Positions 23,605 through 36,326 of a stretch of DNA of 64,000 bases are shown in pieces. The DNA lies in contig OZ025244.1 of the NCBI GenBank assembly GCA_964019155.1, positions 23,820,375-23,884,374 on the forward strand, given 5' to 3'. This DNA comes from Osedax fenrisi. Lineage: Eukaryota; Annelida; Polychaeta; Sabellida; Siboglinidae. Each line of letters begins with the position of its first letter. The first letter of the stretch is position 1. The position numbers and the translations under genes are program-made. The notes under the pieces were generated by a model. It saw only the letters and a program-made list of their open reading frames with translations, made no database searches and had not been told where the DNA came from.

Positions 23605-24105
23605 CATAATATCTTCTCCGACGAGAATCTGGTATAGAGAGAGAGACACGAGTAAATAAACGATGGCCTGTACAAATAAAATATGGCCTAGATTAGCGGT
23701 TGACCGCAGCGGGCTGGTGGAATGGGGTTACGTAATCAGCGCCTCGTTACGTAACTCGTACGGTTACGTAATATCGGCAGCGCCACCTACCGTCGGTAGG
23801 GGTAGTGATGTTGCTACCGCTACTGCTGCTGCTAGAGTGGTGATGTTTTATTAATTATTAGCCTACACGCTAGAACTCCTGCAGGGGAGTCCTGACGCCG
23901 CATCGCTAATTAACTTATTGACCCGCCGTATCGGTCAGTCAATAGATTCGATATATTCACTACGTGTATTACGATATGTTCGATGTGTGTGTGTGTATAC
24001 TCATACCTTCACATAATGATATTAGTTGTATATTGTCATATTTAAAGGTTTTACATATATATATATAAATATGTTTTAATACTGACTTATAAGTATATAT
24101 ATATA
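21573..24105. other. AT-rich sequence with microsatellites and two more GC-rich patches
   Basis: (TA)n arrays lie at about 21774-21815, 22286-22333 and 22651-22685. More balanced composition is seen at 22430-22640 and 23650-23950. Open frames here are microsatellite-driven. No exon could be supported. Confidence 0.45.
23650..23950. promoter_or_regulatory. CpG-containing island, candidate regulatory element
   Basis: A GC-richer patch with many CpGs inside AT-rich DNA: GGTTACGTAATC, CGTTACGTAAC and GGTTACGTAATA (three TTACGTAA-type bZIP-like sites within 60 bp), then GCGCCACCTACCGTCGGTAGG and CGCTAATTAACTTATTGACC (homeodomain-type TAATTA core). No coding frame is convincing. A cis-regulatory role is inference from composition and motif density. 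Confidence 0.35.
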
Positions 24106-24735
24106 GGGGAGGGAAGGGTATTATGGCCGATGTTTTTTATTACCTTACAAGAAACAAAATATATCATACTAATATTGGATATTATGATCCAATAAGTTGT
24201 ATATACAATTACAATATGTTATTCTAAATAATGGCTATCAACATTTACTCATTTAATTATTTGTATTCAAATCATTTGATTTTTATTAAAAAGCAAATTT
24301 TCCGTATAAATAGAGATAAAATACACTAGTGCGGGTATTATGGTTGATAGTTCCGTAATAGCCACTAGGATCGCGTTATGTATTCAAATACGTACTATTT
24401 TTATAATTAGAAAATAAAATACATTGTATCAGATATCAAGATACACACGCACTTTTATATTAAATATAAAAATAATTAATCGTTATCCCATTTAGTTTTA
24501 CTTATATTCAGCTACAAACGTTTTTTTTCGATAAAAATTACGATTATTTGATTTTTTTCTCTAATCAAAAATCAATAATTAATATTGATATAAATAAAAA
24601 ATGATATACACTATCATTCTTAGAATTCAATTATCTACATTTTTCGTATACATCATTTTTTGATAACTATAATGGTTCTTGAAATATCGTTATCGGCCAC
24701 AATACCCGCATCGGCCACAATACCCTTCTCTCCTC
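24106..24735. mobile_element. MITE with TAGGGGAGGGAAGGG terminus (family C)
   Basis: The termini GGGGAGGGAAGGGTATT and its near-complement AATACCCTTCTCTCCTC are each flanked by TA. Subterminal motifs ATGGCCGA / TCGGCCACAATACCC are repeated (twice at the right end, plus ATTATGGTTGATAG and AATAGCCACTAGG internally). 630 bp, non-coding. Confidence 0.85.
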
Positions 24736-25824
24736 TATTGCTCTCGTGCTTGTTATCTTACGGGGAAGCTGCACATAGTGGTAACATTCAGAATTGTTAT
24801 TTACAAATTAATAAAATAAACATTTATATTTATAAAATTATGTTTATACTTATTTATCTATATATAGATATATAATTTATATATAAATTATAATTATACT
24901 TATTTATCTATATAAATTATAATTATAAATCTTAAAAATTATGAAATTATAATTTCATGTATAAATGATATCTCAATATGTCACACTATAAGAATTTTAT
25001 AATTGCATTAGTGTTTAAATAAAATCATCATCATCATCATGTATAATAGTAAAAATGTCGAAATAATTGTTGTTAATATTTATATAAATTTACATAATAT
25101 ACTCGATATCATTTACTGTTTTATTTGGATAATTACGATAGTCATGTAATGTTAGATCTAGAAATATTAATTAAAAAATGTATGTCGGTCATTTAGGACA
25201 TTGTATAGAATTATAATTATTTAAGAATATCATAAATTAACATAGTATATATTTATTACAGATATTATCTTATAAGTATTATAATACTCAATTCTATAAT
25301 ATAAATGTTTTTATAATGTTTTCAAATCTTACATATTTTGTAAGATTTGATAACATTATGGGCAATTTATTTGTTAAACAAGAAGAAAATGTGATGTTTT
25401 AGACATTTTAGAATATAAATATCTAAAATTAAAACTTTCATAAAATATATATGAATTTTATCTGAATATTAAGGTCATTTCAATAGAATATAAATATAAA
25501 TATCTAAAATAAAAACTTTCATAAAATATATATGAATTTTATCTGAATATTAAGGTCATTTCAATAATAAATCTATAATAAAAAAACTGTTACGCTGTTT
25601 TTAGTAGAGAAACATTTGGAAAAATCAAAATACTGAGAAAATCATGATTTAAGTTTAAAGTTTAATGAAATATGTCAATAGAAATTAATTAATAAAATAA
25701 ATATCAATAATATATAATACATTAACTTTGTTATACAAAATAAGTGTTCAATAAGTTAAATATATTGAAATATATTATATATATATATATATTATTAATA
25801 ATCAATATTATATATTTATATATA
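24736..25824. other. AT-rich sequence with a 78-80-bp tandem duplication
   Basis: No gene. ATAAATATCTAAAAT, then AAAACTTTCATAAAATATAT and GGTCATTTCAATA, occur twice in tandem at about 25411-25567. (TA)n at about 25774-25792. Confidence 0.6.
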
Positions 25825-26761
25825 GGGGAAAGTAACCGAATACGGACAATACCCGAATACGGACACTCTCGGTATCTCAGAAACCATAAATCCTACAAAA
25901 AAAATTGTAATGAATAAAATATTAATAATTATATAAATAGTCTAAAAAAGTATTTTTTATATTTTAATTATACAAAATATTGCTGATATAACCAATAAAC
26001 TGATTTTTTTATTACGTTTTTAAAATTTTGAAAAAAAATTCAATTTAAAACCTTCTCAAGAATATACAAAATAAAACATATATTACAAAAATAACACTAT
26101 ATTATTATAAAATAATATATATAATTTCTATATTTGTTATCAAATATTCATTAAGTTATAAGCATATATCTAGAGGTCATATAAGTTCCTAATACGGATA
26201 CTATAGATGTCTTAATACGGAAAACCTATAACCAATCAGCGCGATAAAAATCGAGTGCGTTATAATATTAATACCACCAATAAAGCTAAATCTAAAATTT
26301 TTATTATTTAGATACTTAAATTGTATTATTAATTAAAAAAATAATAAAAACAAATACATTATTAACTAATTAAATTAGAATAAATTATTCATAAAATTAA
26401 TTATAAATAATATATTATAATTTATCTGATTGATTCATTGATTCAGAATAAATTATTCATAAAATTAATTATAAATAATATATTATAATTTATCTGATTG
26501 ATTCATCAATAATATATAGTTTATCTATTGGTATATAGGGTGCCCGTATTATAACATGGGGTGTCCGTATTCGGACATTGTTACCGAATACGGACACCCC
26601 CGTTATCTATGGAATTAGAAAAGATTAATTACAATTTTAAAATCACAATAATATCTATAATCATATAATATTAATATATTGTAATTTTTGAATACAAATA
26701 ATGAGTTATAAAATTCTAAGACCATTTATTGTTAAAGTGTCCGTATTAGGTTACATTCCCT
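25825..26761 (+). mobile_element. MITE, ACGGACA family, full-length copy A4
   Basis: The left terminus GGGGAAAGTAACCGAATACG and the right terminus GTCCGTATTAGGTTACATTCCC are each flanked by TA, as for Tc1/mariner-pogo type insertions. ACGGACA or TGTCCGT recurs at the left end, in two internal clusters and at the right end. The central cluster includes TATTCGGACATTGTTACCGA, an imperfect palindrome. A 59-bp internal duplication (ATAAATTATTCATAAAATTA) lies at about 26384-26510. 937 bp, no ORF. Confidence 0.9.
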
Positions 26762-26779
26762 TACTTAGTTCAATATATG

Positions 26780-27610
26780 AACCTACTAATACTAATACAA
26801 TATATTTTACAGATCTTACTTAACAATATTTTAATAATTTTTCTATTGATAATAAGTTATTCATCATTGGCGATTTTAATACAACTATTTTAGATCATAA
26901 TTTAAATACAAACATTTAATTGGTTATCGGTGCTATTTTTAGTTTAGTGTTGTATACCGTAATAAAGAAATCTACAAGAATAAGTTGCCATGTATATTAA
27001 TTAATAGATAATATTACATGGTTGGGTTTACTATATTACATGGTTAGTGATTATTTGAAGATCTGCACAGGTTTCGATACTGAATTAAATAAACATAATA
27101 ATTTTAATAATTAAAAAAATATAAAAAATAATAGGATAATTACGGGAAAAAGTATTAATATATAAAAAATGTAATCAATAAGTTTGATGTGTCATATATG
27201 TATTCTGTTATCAAAATAAATACTCAGGTTGATAGATTTATTTCGTATTTTCATAATTTGTTCGATAAATGTTGTCCTAAAATTATAACCCAAATAAAAT
27301 ATAAGAAGCTTCATTGATCTTCCCGTATATATAAAAAAATGCATTAAATTATATAATAATATAAATTAATTACATAAAAATGTTATACGCAATAGAAATG
27401 TAACAATATATAATCACTAATATTGACATTTATAAAAAAATATAAGAAAATAATGACCTCTGTTTTGAGAAAAAAAATGATGTCAAATAATTCAAAATTT
27501 TCTTGGAAAATTTTAAATAAACTCTATAAAATAAATAGTAACAATATAATGATTTACCATTTTAGGATATTTTTAATTAATATTATTAAAAATTAAATTA
27601 TAAATCATAA
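26780..27610 (+). pseudogene. Decayed LINE fragment (endonuclease end and linker)
   Basis: The plus strand reads SIDNKLFIIGDFNTTILDHN near 26845-26910, the GDFN motif of an APE-type LINE endonuclease. Further on come DRFISYFHNLFDKCCPKI and SKFSWKILNKLYKINSNN, typical of the linker between endonuclease and reverse transcriptase. Many stops and frameshifts. The polymerase itself is absent. Confidence 0.72.
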
Positions 27611-27951
27611 ATAGTAAGTAAATAATAGTGACACAACACTTTACATCGCAATATGTTAAGATGTAGTGTACCCCGTTGACTGTACACCGTTACTATATAT
27701 CATGATATGAATAATATTTTAAAATTGTTAAGATATGACGATAAAAGTATTTAAAAATAATATAATAGCTGTAACGCATATTATACAGACAAGTGTGAAT
27801 TTATCGTTTTCGTGGCTTTACACAAAATTACACATAACTTTACACAAATAAATATACTATTACTATAAAAAGCTACATTAATTCTATTTAATATTATACA
27901 ATATCTTTTATCAACGAAATTGAATATTAATATATGAATATTAATAATATA

Positions 27952-28920
27952 GGGAAAGTCCCCGATTACCGACCCCCTCCTAATACCGACCCCCTCCTAA
28001 TACCGACCCCCTCTCGTATCTCAGTAACTATAAGAGATATCAAAAATTATATATACATGAACTGTTAGTAATTTAATGATAAATATTAATAAGTATTTTG
28101 TTTAAAAAAATATTTAATCCTACAATTGTTATTTGATAAAATATAATATTCTGTTTTTACTTTTTAAATATTTGAATAATTACTTTTTTTAAATTATTGT
28201 AAATACTTTATTAATCACAAGAAAACTTAATACTGCGCTTAATATTGTAGATCAATAAAATGTTTATAACTATTATAAAAATAATTCAATTTGAATAAAT
28301 ATTAACCAAAATATCTTAATTATAGCAACCCATATGATTTTCCTAATACCGACCCCCTAAATTACCCTAATACCGACCCCATGTGATTTAAAATATCCAA
28401 TCAAAATAGATTCGTATTTTACTTTGAAATATGTCGTAAGTTGTTTATGTATCATTGATATATATTTAGGATTCATGATTCCAATTGATTATATACATAC
28501 TGATTAATAACTAAATATTAAATAATAATATACACTATTTTAATATAATTACTATAAAGTTTAAATTTAATATTACTATTAAAACATAAATTAAATACAA
28601 AATAAATTGCGTGTATATTATAATTAATTATATTTATGTATATCTACTCTTTTTATTGGATATTATAATACTACAATTATTTATACCAAGATTATTTTAG
28701 GGGGTCGGTAATAGGAGAAGGGGGTCGGTATTAGGCACATGTATCCGATTACCGACCCCCCGGTTTATTCTTGTAATATATTTATATCAAAAATTTTAAA
28801 TAGCCACATTTTTCATTGCCATAATATTACCCTAATTATAAAATTTCAATTAAATATATTTAATATTTAATAAGTTATTACAAATAATCATTTAGGGGTC
28901 GGTAATCGGGGACTTTCCCC
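27952..28920. mobile_element. MITE with GGGAAAGTCCCCGATTACCG terminus (family B, copy B1)
   Basis: Termini GGGAAAGTCCCCGATTACCG and CGGTAATCGGGGACTTTCCCC are near-exact complements and each is flanked by TA. The motif TACCGACCCCC (or GGGGGTCGGTA) occurs three times in tandem at the left end, twice near 28350, three times near 28700-28760 and once at the right end. 969 bp, no ORF. The architecture is parallel to the ACGGACA family but with a different subterminal motif. Confidence 0.9.
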
Positions 28921-28922
28921 TA

Positions 28923-30091
28923 CCTAATAAATTTAAAGTAAATGTCAAGATCAATTTCTATATTAAATAAAATTAAACATAGACTAAATGAAAGAAGTTT
29001 ATTTTTAATTTATTGCTCAATATTTAATTTTTTTAATTATTGTTCCCATATATGTAATAAAGGGTAATTAAGTTTATAATTTTTGAAAATATTAGTAATT
29101 CAATAACTAAACTTAAAAATAATAAACGAATGGTGCACATTTTAATTCATTCGAGTGAGCTTGAATCTGGGCAGTCGAATGCTTATTTGTATATACGCAA
29201 TTTAATTATTTTTACTCGCTAGATGAACTTTTATTAGGTCGAGGTAAATCCAATGTAATAACGGACAGTCCACCAACACTCGGTCGAATAACGTTGAATA
29301 ACGCGACACCAATAATATACGTAATACTATGTAGACACGCCCAGTTTATGCGTCATAATGTATAGAAGAAATTATAGTTTAGAAACGTATCAGAATCGTG
29401 AGTATTATGTTTGATCGAGAGAGTTAAATGAATGTAACCTAAACGGATAAAATTCTACCTGGTATACTTAATATCACACTATGATGCATCGTAATGAGTG
29501 TAATGGTTAAAGCTTCTCATGAGAAACTATGCAGAGTTGTGATATTTATCATAATATATATACTAAAATGTGATGATATTATTAAACTAAAAACGTAATA
29601 CGTAATTTTTGATTGTGTGCAAACATTCAAATTATCGGAAAACATTAGAAATGATAGAAAATCATTGTTCATTTCAATTATAGGCATAATATTATGAATT
29701 AATACATTACAATTAAACAAATCTATTTTATATTAATTTAATCATATTATATATTTTTAATATATCTAATTTTTTGATTTTTCTTTATATTTATTTTATT
29801 TATATATCTTATAATTATTTTAATCGTTTATTATATCAATCTTCAAATATTATATTTTAAATTTATATTTTGTTATCTTTTATCATTACTATTTTATATT
29901 ATTTTAATACTATTAAAGATGAAATTTAATTATGGCAATTGATATCATTTAACTAAATAGGTATTACTTTTACTATTAATCTACTTGGTTTGATATGAAC
30001 AACTATATATAGTACATATACTATAGTATTTTTTTCAGGTGAATTTAACAATGCGTGAATTAAACAATGTATACATTGTCTAATCCCTATA
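28923..30091. other. AT-rich sequence with one GC-richer patch
   Basis: No gene supported. The patch at 29130-29420 has CpGs and motifs such as GTCGAATAACGTTGAATAACG and TTTATGCGTCATAATG (bZIP/caudal-like). It could be regulatory but is unproven. Confidence 0.4.
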
Positions 30092-30683
30092 GGGGAAAGT
30101 ACCTATACTTCGCGGCGTTTTGTAAGGAGTAGCATAAGTCAAATATATATTGAATAATTTGACTTTGTCTTTGACTTTGACTTTGACTTTGTAACAAATT
30201 AATATATGCGGCATTTACATTTACAATCGAGCTATTTTCTATTTTAAATAACGTTTATATTATAATATTTGATTAATAAAAGGGTAAAAAATGCCATTTT
30301 TCGCATAATTTCTAAATTCCGTGGTTTTTCCAAGAACTTCAATATTTGGCGAATCCTTCATTATTTGACTCATTATTCTAAAATTCAATATATTTAACAC
30401 ATTGTAAATCTACGTTATTCAATATTACGATATAATAAATATTTTTTAATTATTTTAATCATTCTCCTTTATACTTAATAAATTGTACCATAATATCAAT
30501 AATGTAAAAGTTATTGATTAATAAATTTATTAAAATTACATGTATTTCAATATTTTTTAATTCCCTATAATTTGCATATGTAAAGTTTTCTGCAAAGTGT
30601 TACTGATCCTATAGGATTAATAGAGATTGATATATAACATCTCGCGGAGTTTTGGTTCTCCACGAAGTATTGGTACTTTCCCC
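30092..30683. mobile_element. MITE with GGGGAAAGTACC terminus (family D)
   Basis: Left GGGGAAAGTACCTATACTTC and right GAAGTATTGGTACTTTCCCC are inverted repeats, each flanked by TA. Subterminal motifs are CTTCGCGGCGTTTTG on the left and CTCGCGGAGTTTTGG on the right. TGACTTTG is repeated four times at 30160-30190. 592 bp, non-coding. Confidence 0.9.
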
Positions 30684-30739
30684 TAGTTGTTTTTTATTAA
30701 TAGTTATAGGTACTATATATCACTTCTGATATAAATTGT

Positions 30740-31740
30740 ACTCCAAATATTATGTCTAACTGTATTCATTCTATACATAATTGGCTTTCAAATAATTCTA
30801 TATCACTGAATCCAATAAAATAGAAACCATATTTCTTCACATCCATTCTCTCAAACGCCCATTAACAGTCCCACCTTTTATTATGGTTAACAATCATAAT
30901 ATACTATATTCCGATAATGTTATATATGTTTATGTTTATTTCGACAGTTCTCTATCTTTTCATCGCCACATCTCAAATCATCTTCTATCTATAAACTTTC
31001 ATCTTCACTCTTTCCGTCTAATCCGTAACCCCATTTCCCTAAGTGTTTCTATAACTCTCGCCTCATCTTTTATATTACCGCTTTTTGATTAATGCAATAT
31101 TCTCCTTTTCTCCTTACCTGGCTATCAAATTAAAAATTACAAATACTACAGAATGCGTTAGTACGATCAATTTTATAATTGATCGCTTTTCTCAAATACA
31201 TATTTCTCCATATTTAAAGAGATTGCATTAGCTACCAATATAATTTAGAATAATATTTAAAGTTCTTCTATTAACTCAACACTCTCTTCACCACAACCGA
31301 CCTGCATATCTATCTTCCTTAATCAATATTCTCACTCATAATAGCTCTCTACGTTCTACTACTTCTTACCTTCTACATCTACCCTCTAAATGTAATCTCC
31401 ATACCACTAATATTCGTGCATGGCACATATCGGCTCCTTATCTATGGAATAAACAACCAAATAAACTACGCTCCTCTCAATCCATCAACTCATTTAAATA
31501 TTTATTAAAAATATATCTATTTACTGTGCATTTCCCTGATCACTATTTGTATCACTATTTGTATCACTATTTACAATTTTATTTACTATTTATATTAATG
31601 TTTAGTACTTTCTGTATTCCTATTGTTCAATATTATTTTCGTTTATGTTCCGTTATATTGTTTTTTATTTTTACTTTAGACGCTTGATTGCTATGGCACA
31701 AAGAATCTTTACAATAAATAAAATAAAATAAAATAAAATA
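30740..31740 (+). pseudogene. CR1/L2-like LINE fragment, C-terminal third and 3' tail
   Basis: Plus-strand sequence encoding, with frameshifts and stops, the region after the polymerase catalytic motifs: WLSNNSISLNP, VYFDSSLSFHRHISNH, LPLFDYCNILLLSLPGY-like sequence and the terminal APYLWNKQPNKLR block ('LWN-LP'). These match the C-terminal domain of the CR1/L2 group and resemble 5370-6000 of the minus-strand LINE. The 3' end is a pentanucleotide (AAAAT)n tail at 31712-31740, different from the ATCA tail of the other copy. 5'-truncated. Confidence 0.85.
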
Positions 31741-32299
31741 TATATGAACGAGAAGTATTGTTAAGTTAGTCATATTTTCGTATATTGATGTTATACATAG
31801 TAGGAAGGTTGGTTGGTTGTTTCATATTATCAAATCATGATATTTTTTATAATCGTTCACTAATTTTCCTAAGTTTTATCATATAAATAATAATTTCAAA
31901 CCATTGTTTTTACATTTTAAAAGTTTAAAGTTTATATTTACATTATAAATATGACATTTTTCTGAAATAAAAACCAATTTAGTTGGCAATATTATTTATG
32001 TATACAAAATCGTATTTTTTATATTTGTATCGAATTACAAGATTTCAAGTACGTGTTATAACTTTCAATAGAAAAATGTTTGCTACACTTATAGTTCTAT
32101 AGAACTATAACTATATATATAGATATATTTATGCGTGATAGAGTACATACATGTATAACATTATAATATGTATAATTAATTTCTTACCATTTTGTTTATA
32201 TTTGACTTTTATTCTAAACTTAGATATTAAATACCTAAATAACTATGTACTTAACTAAAATAATATATTTAATATACTAATATCTAACTTACTGCGATA

Positions 32300-32345
<46 letters not shown>

Positions 32346-32400
32346 TACTTATTAATATCAATTAGTTAATACCTTTCATTATTATAATTTAGTTTAAAAA
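31741..32400. other. AT-rich sequence, no gene seen
   Basis: Unremarkable apart from (TA)n at 32306-32338. Confidence 0.6.
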
Positions 32401-32419
32401 TGTTAAAAACATTTCCCCG

Positions 32420-33080
32420 AATACATCGCTAGTATAGTTCATATCGAGGCTATAACCTGGTATACCACACAGGTTATGTCCTTACTATCATTAAACGAAA
32501 CTTCACTAGAACAGTGCGCTGATTAATACTGATTGTTTATATGTTGTTGCCGTCGCGACTGTGGTGAGTCACCGGGCATAACTCCCACGGCGTTGATTGA
32601 CGTGCGTCGCGATGATTGACAGCTAGAGGCGTGGCTTAGTGGCGCCGTCTCGAACCGTCCCCTTCCGGTGACAGACTATCGATAGACTGCATCGGTATAT
32701 AGACCATAGGGTAGTATAGTTAATATAGGCTGTGTTCAAGTAGTATAAGTAGTATAAGTAATATAGCATACTATAGTAATATAATTTATTTTTCACCAAA
32801 ATCCGATTTTAAATAAATCGTTCGAAAGTAGGATATAATAATAATAAAGTTATGGCGACATACATAATAATTAAAATAAGTAACCACTGCTATAGACTAG
32901 ACCCGGTATACATTGTACACTGCGCAACCCCCTTCTCTTTATTCTCTCTATCTAGTCGTATTGTTATATAAATCTGACAGGCGTCGGGTACTCTGGCGCC
33001 GAATAGAGGTACTCAACGAAACCGCAACTTCCGCCAATTTATAACCACCGTATACGAGAGTCTTAACCCCTGTATACGCT
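32420..33080. promoter_or_regulatory. CpG-rich island with a PBX-MEIS decamer
   Basis: GC-rich relative to its surroundings. TGATTGACAG at 32613-32622 exactly matches the known PBX-MEIS composite site; 20 bp upstream is TTGATTGACG. GAGGCGTGGC (32627-) is a GC-box-like sequence, and CGGGTACTCTGGCGCCG lies further on. No coding frame. A regulatory role (enhancer or promoter) is inference. Confidence 0.4.
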
Positions 33081-33082
33081 AA

Positions 33083-33212
33083 CCACTTCATCTATAGGTG
33101 TAGTCGTATTGTGGTCGAGTTGATATGTAGTAGAATAATATTACTGAGACATGAACACATGAACGATTAATATTAAAGACTATATATAATGTAATTATAA
33201 GCACATCTAAAA

Positions 33213-33243
<31 letters not shown>

Positions 33244-33397
33244 TTTGTGTATGTCTCTATATAAATATGAATACATTTATTTATAAGTTACGATTATTAG
33301 TATACTAAATAAGAAGTATACTTCTTAAAATAGCATTATCAGATACCTATCTAAAAGTTTACACTCATATATTCTCTAACCGTGGTCCATACGCATA

Positions 33398-33444
<47 letters not shown>

Positions 33445-33965
33445 CTGTATGCCTGTATAAGACAAAAGTATGTATTATCTGTTCCAACTGGCATGGTGAC
33501 AACGCCGATATACCAGTATCACATACGAGATGCCAGTGTCACCTTATCTTTAAATGATGCCGCGCGTCACATATTATGAATGAGGGTCTTGTATTATGAA
33601 TGAGTTAAGCCCTAATGAGTCATACATTAATCATGGTAAGACACTTTACACTCTCGTTGGATGAGATCGACGGAATGTACCATGTATGGCATTATATGAG
33701 CTAGCACTATACGTATAACCCTTAATGGATACACACACACGCGTGTTTAGAATATGATAAGCCTTTTTCTCTAGTAAGTTTTTTTTATTTCATATCTGTA
33801 TTTATATATAGTATTTATTATATATATATCAATACATTATGAATACAAATGTTTATATTAATATATTATGTATACATAGGTAATAATGTATTAGCTAATA
33901 AAATAATATTCAATAAATATAGTTATATAGTTATATATATATATATATATATATTAACTATATAT
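33083..33965. other. Mixed-composition intergenic sequence, no gene seen
   Basis: It contains (TA)n at 33211-33237 and 33399-33440, a CpG-containing patch at 33480-33740, and otherwise AT-rich DNA. Confidence 0.45.
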
Positions 33966-33971
33966 AGTTAT

Positions 33972-34108
33972 ATATAACCTTATTTAACGTATTGAAAAAA
34001 TGTAAAGTTTAGATATTGTAGAAATATGACGTATTAAAATTATAATTATAATACGTCACATTTCTACCATATCTAAACTACATTATGTTAAGGAAGGTTA
34101 AATAGACG
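33972..34108. repeat. Foldback hairpin
   Basis: The arm GTTTAGATATTGTAGAAATA plus TGACGTATTA (about 34004-34036) pairs with TAATACGTCA plus CATTTCTACCATATCTAAAC. Weaker pairing extends outward (AACCTTATTTAACG against GGAAGGTTAAATA). The loop is a short AATTATAATT. It could be a tiny foldback MITE or a transcribed hairpin. Confidence 0.8.
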
Positions 34109-34181
34109 GGCAATGTCATGCTATATAATAGGTTGAAATATATAGCATATATGAAATATTGTATACTATAATATAATACTA

Positions 34182-34218
<37 letters not shown>

Positions 34219-34850
34219 CGCAAAAACACACACACATATATATATTAATCATAAAATAACTTGAAATAAAAGTAAGTCTATATTTTCACACAAACACACA
34301 AACACATAAACATTCTCACGTATAAGATTATAATCGTGTTTATTAATTGTACAATTAGTTTAAATTAGTAATGCACATTATTAATGAAACGTAACATGGT
34401 GTATTGCATACATAATAATAAACAATGTTGCGAAACACTAGAACAATTCATTAAAATGATTTTTGTGATAAGTTTAAAGAGATTATAATCTCCTATATAT
34501 AGGAGAAGGATAGGGAGGAGGGTGAAAGGAAGAACTACTAACAATACGATAAGGTGGTGTATTAGTGTATTGTATAATGTGTCATAGTAAACTATTAACC
34601 ATGCAACTATTATCATTATCATCATCACACACACACACATATATATGTACAGTTGCCTATGCATATATATTCGTTTACATAACGTGTATAATTAGTGATC
34701 CTATATAATCTATGATATTATAGAGACTGCGCGTATTGCACGCTGTGCAGAACGGGTCAATATTATCTTACCGGTAATGCATTAACTTATAAGTACCTAT
34801 ATGCCTTATAAGCTAAGCACTCGACGGGCACACTCTTATCCGTACGTAGT
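34109..34850. other. AT-rich intergenic sequence, no gene seen
   Basis: Short CACACA and TATATA microsatellites. The open frame on the minus strand at 34365-34664 is hydrophobic but has no motif, and I do not support it. Confidence 0.45.
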
Positions 34851-34918
34851 ACAGTGTACAGTGTACTGTGTACAGTGTACAGTGTACAGTGTACAGTGTA
34901 CAGTGTACAGTGTACAAT
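34851..34918. repeat. Heptamer tandem repeat (GTGTACA)n
   Basis: The unit CAGTGTA (7 bp) is repeated about nine times, with one variant unit (CTGTGTA). Since GTGTAC is nearly self-complementary, the array has strong local hairpin potential. Confidence 0.93.
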
Positions 34919-36085
34919 GTCCATAGATGTAGATATATGTATTCGGCATGATACTGGTTACTTCTCTTACGATATAGATGTAATTATAATTACATATTAT
35001 TCGTAAACTATACATAAACTATATGTAGACATAATAATATACGATTATTGCGTTATCTAAATATACACAATATTTGATATAATGTTCATTATTTGATACA
35101 AGTCTGATAATAATGAGAATAAGTTTGCTTCGCTAATCCAGGAATTTAGATATAGTTTTCACATATAAGTTATAACCAATTAATTGGATTTAGTATCTTT
35201 TCAACGCCGTTCTCGTATTAAATCATCCGTAGTTTTAACTAGAATCGATATTACGTATACACAATTATATAATATCACTTCTAAATAATATTATTAATAC
35301 CGTATTTATATTAAAATATGTAATATACAAATAGTAATACGTAAATTCTGCATAAATAATAATATTATTATTGTGAATTTCACTTTATTAATGACAACTT
35401 AAGTTCGCGTATGTCAACACGCAGCCTATAGGTGATTAAGGTTAAGGTTGGTTAATATTGGCAATAGTTACATGTATAAGCCGGCTTACCACCGAATTAT
35501 TACAGACTATGAACATCACTTCCGACGTAACTATTTAAATATCGTCAAAATATGTTAATATATTACATTTTATTAATATAAATTCTAAATTAAAAATATC
35601 TCCCGGGAATTCTAACTCGGACATATCGCTCCGTCGTGAACACATGTGTTGTATAAATTTATGTTTAAATAAACAACAATTCCTGCCGTTACAGTAACTT
35701 AGAATAACACGTATAAGCATGTTTTATAATAATTTGTATATATTTACATTAAAAACCGCACAAACACAAACATATACACAAATAAGCATATATACATAAG
35801 CACAAATATACACACGAATAAGCCCGCTTTATCCGCAGATATACGCACAAACAAATATAATAATATATATATACAAATGCATACATAAACACATATACAT
35901 ACACAAACATGCACACAACCACACACGCGGATATCTACATGGGCAGGTAATATGCAGATCTGAAACCCACTTCGCACACGCGACGTTAGAGAGGACAACT
36001 AAAGTACGCGTCTTCAAAGCGACGATTACAATGATCAATGTATTACTCGATGTGTTATGTAATAGGCGCGCATTAACACGTGACA
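34919..36085. other. Intergenic sequence with SINE fragment and CACATA repeats
   Basis: Holds a SINE 3'-body fragment at about 35198-35300 on the minus strand (GCCGTTCTCGTATTAAATC, then CACAATTATATAATATCACTT), CAAACACAAAC-type sequence at 35755-35930, and moderate-GC sequence at 35400-35720 and 35930-36080. No gene supported. Confidence 0.45.
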
Positions 36086-36270
36086 CATACATATATAGAT
36101 AGATAGATAGATAGATAGATAGATGGATACGTGTGTATCAATGGGATATAGTTGACTATAGTAACAACTAAATAATAGTTATAAAAAAATAATAGTTGTT
36201 TCCATTTTTTTTACTTCTTTGGTCCATAAATCGGCTACCACCAAGTAATAACACATACATGCGTATATAG

Positions 36271-36326
<56 letters not shown>

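Noticed and set aside
26780..31740. Idea that the LINE pieces at 26780-27610 and 30740-31740 are one element split by MITEs
   Set aside because: The polymerase core is missing between them and the intervening sequence outside the MITEs shows no LINE similarity that I can read, so two separate fragments are more likely.
35744..36092. Two minus-strand frames rich in Cys, Val and Tyr
   Set aside because: Driven by CAAACACATA-type repeats; no family resemblance.
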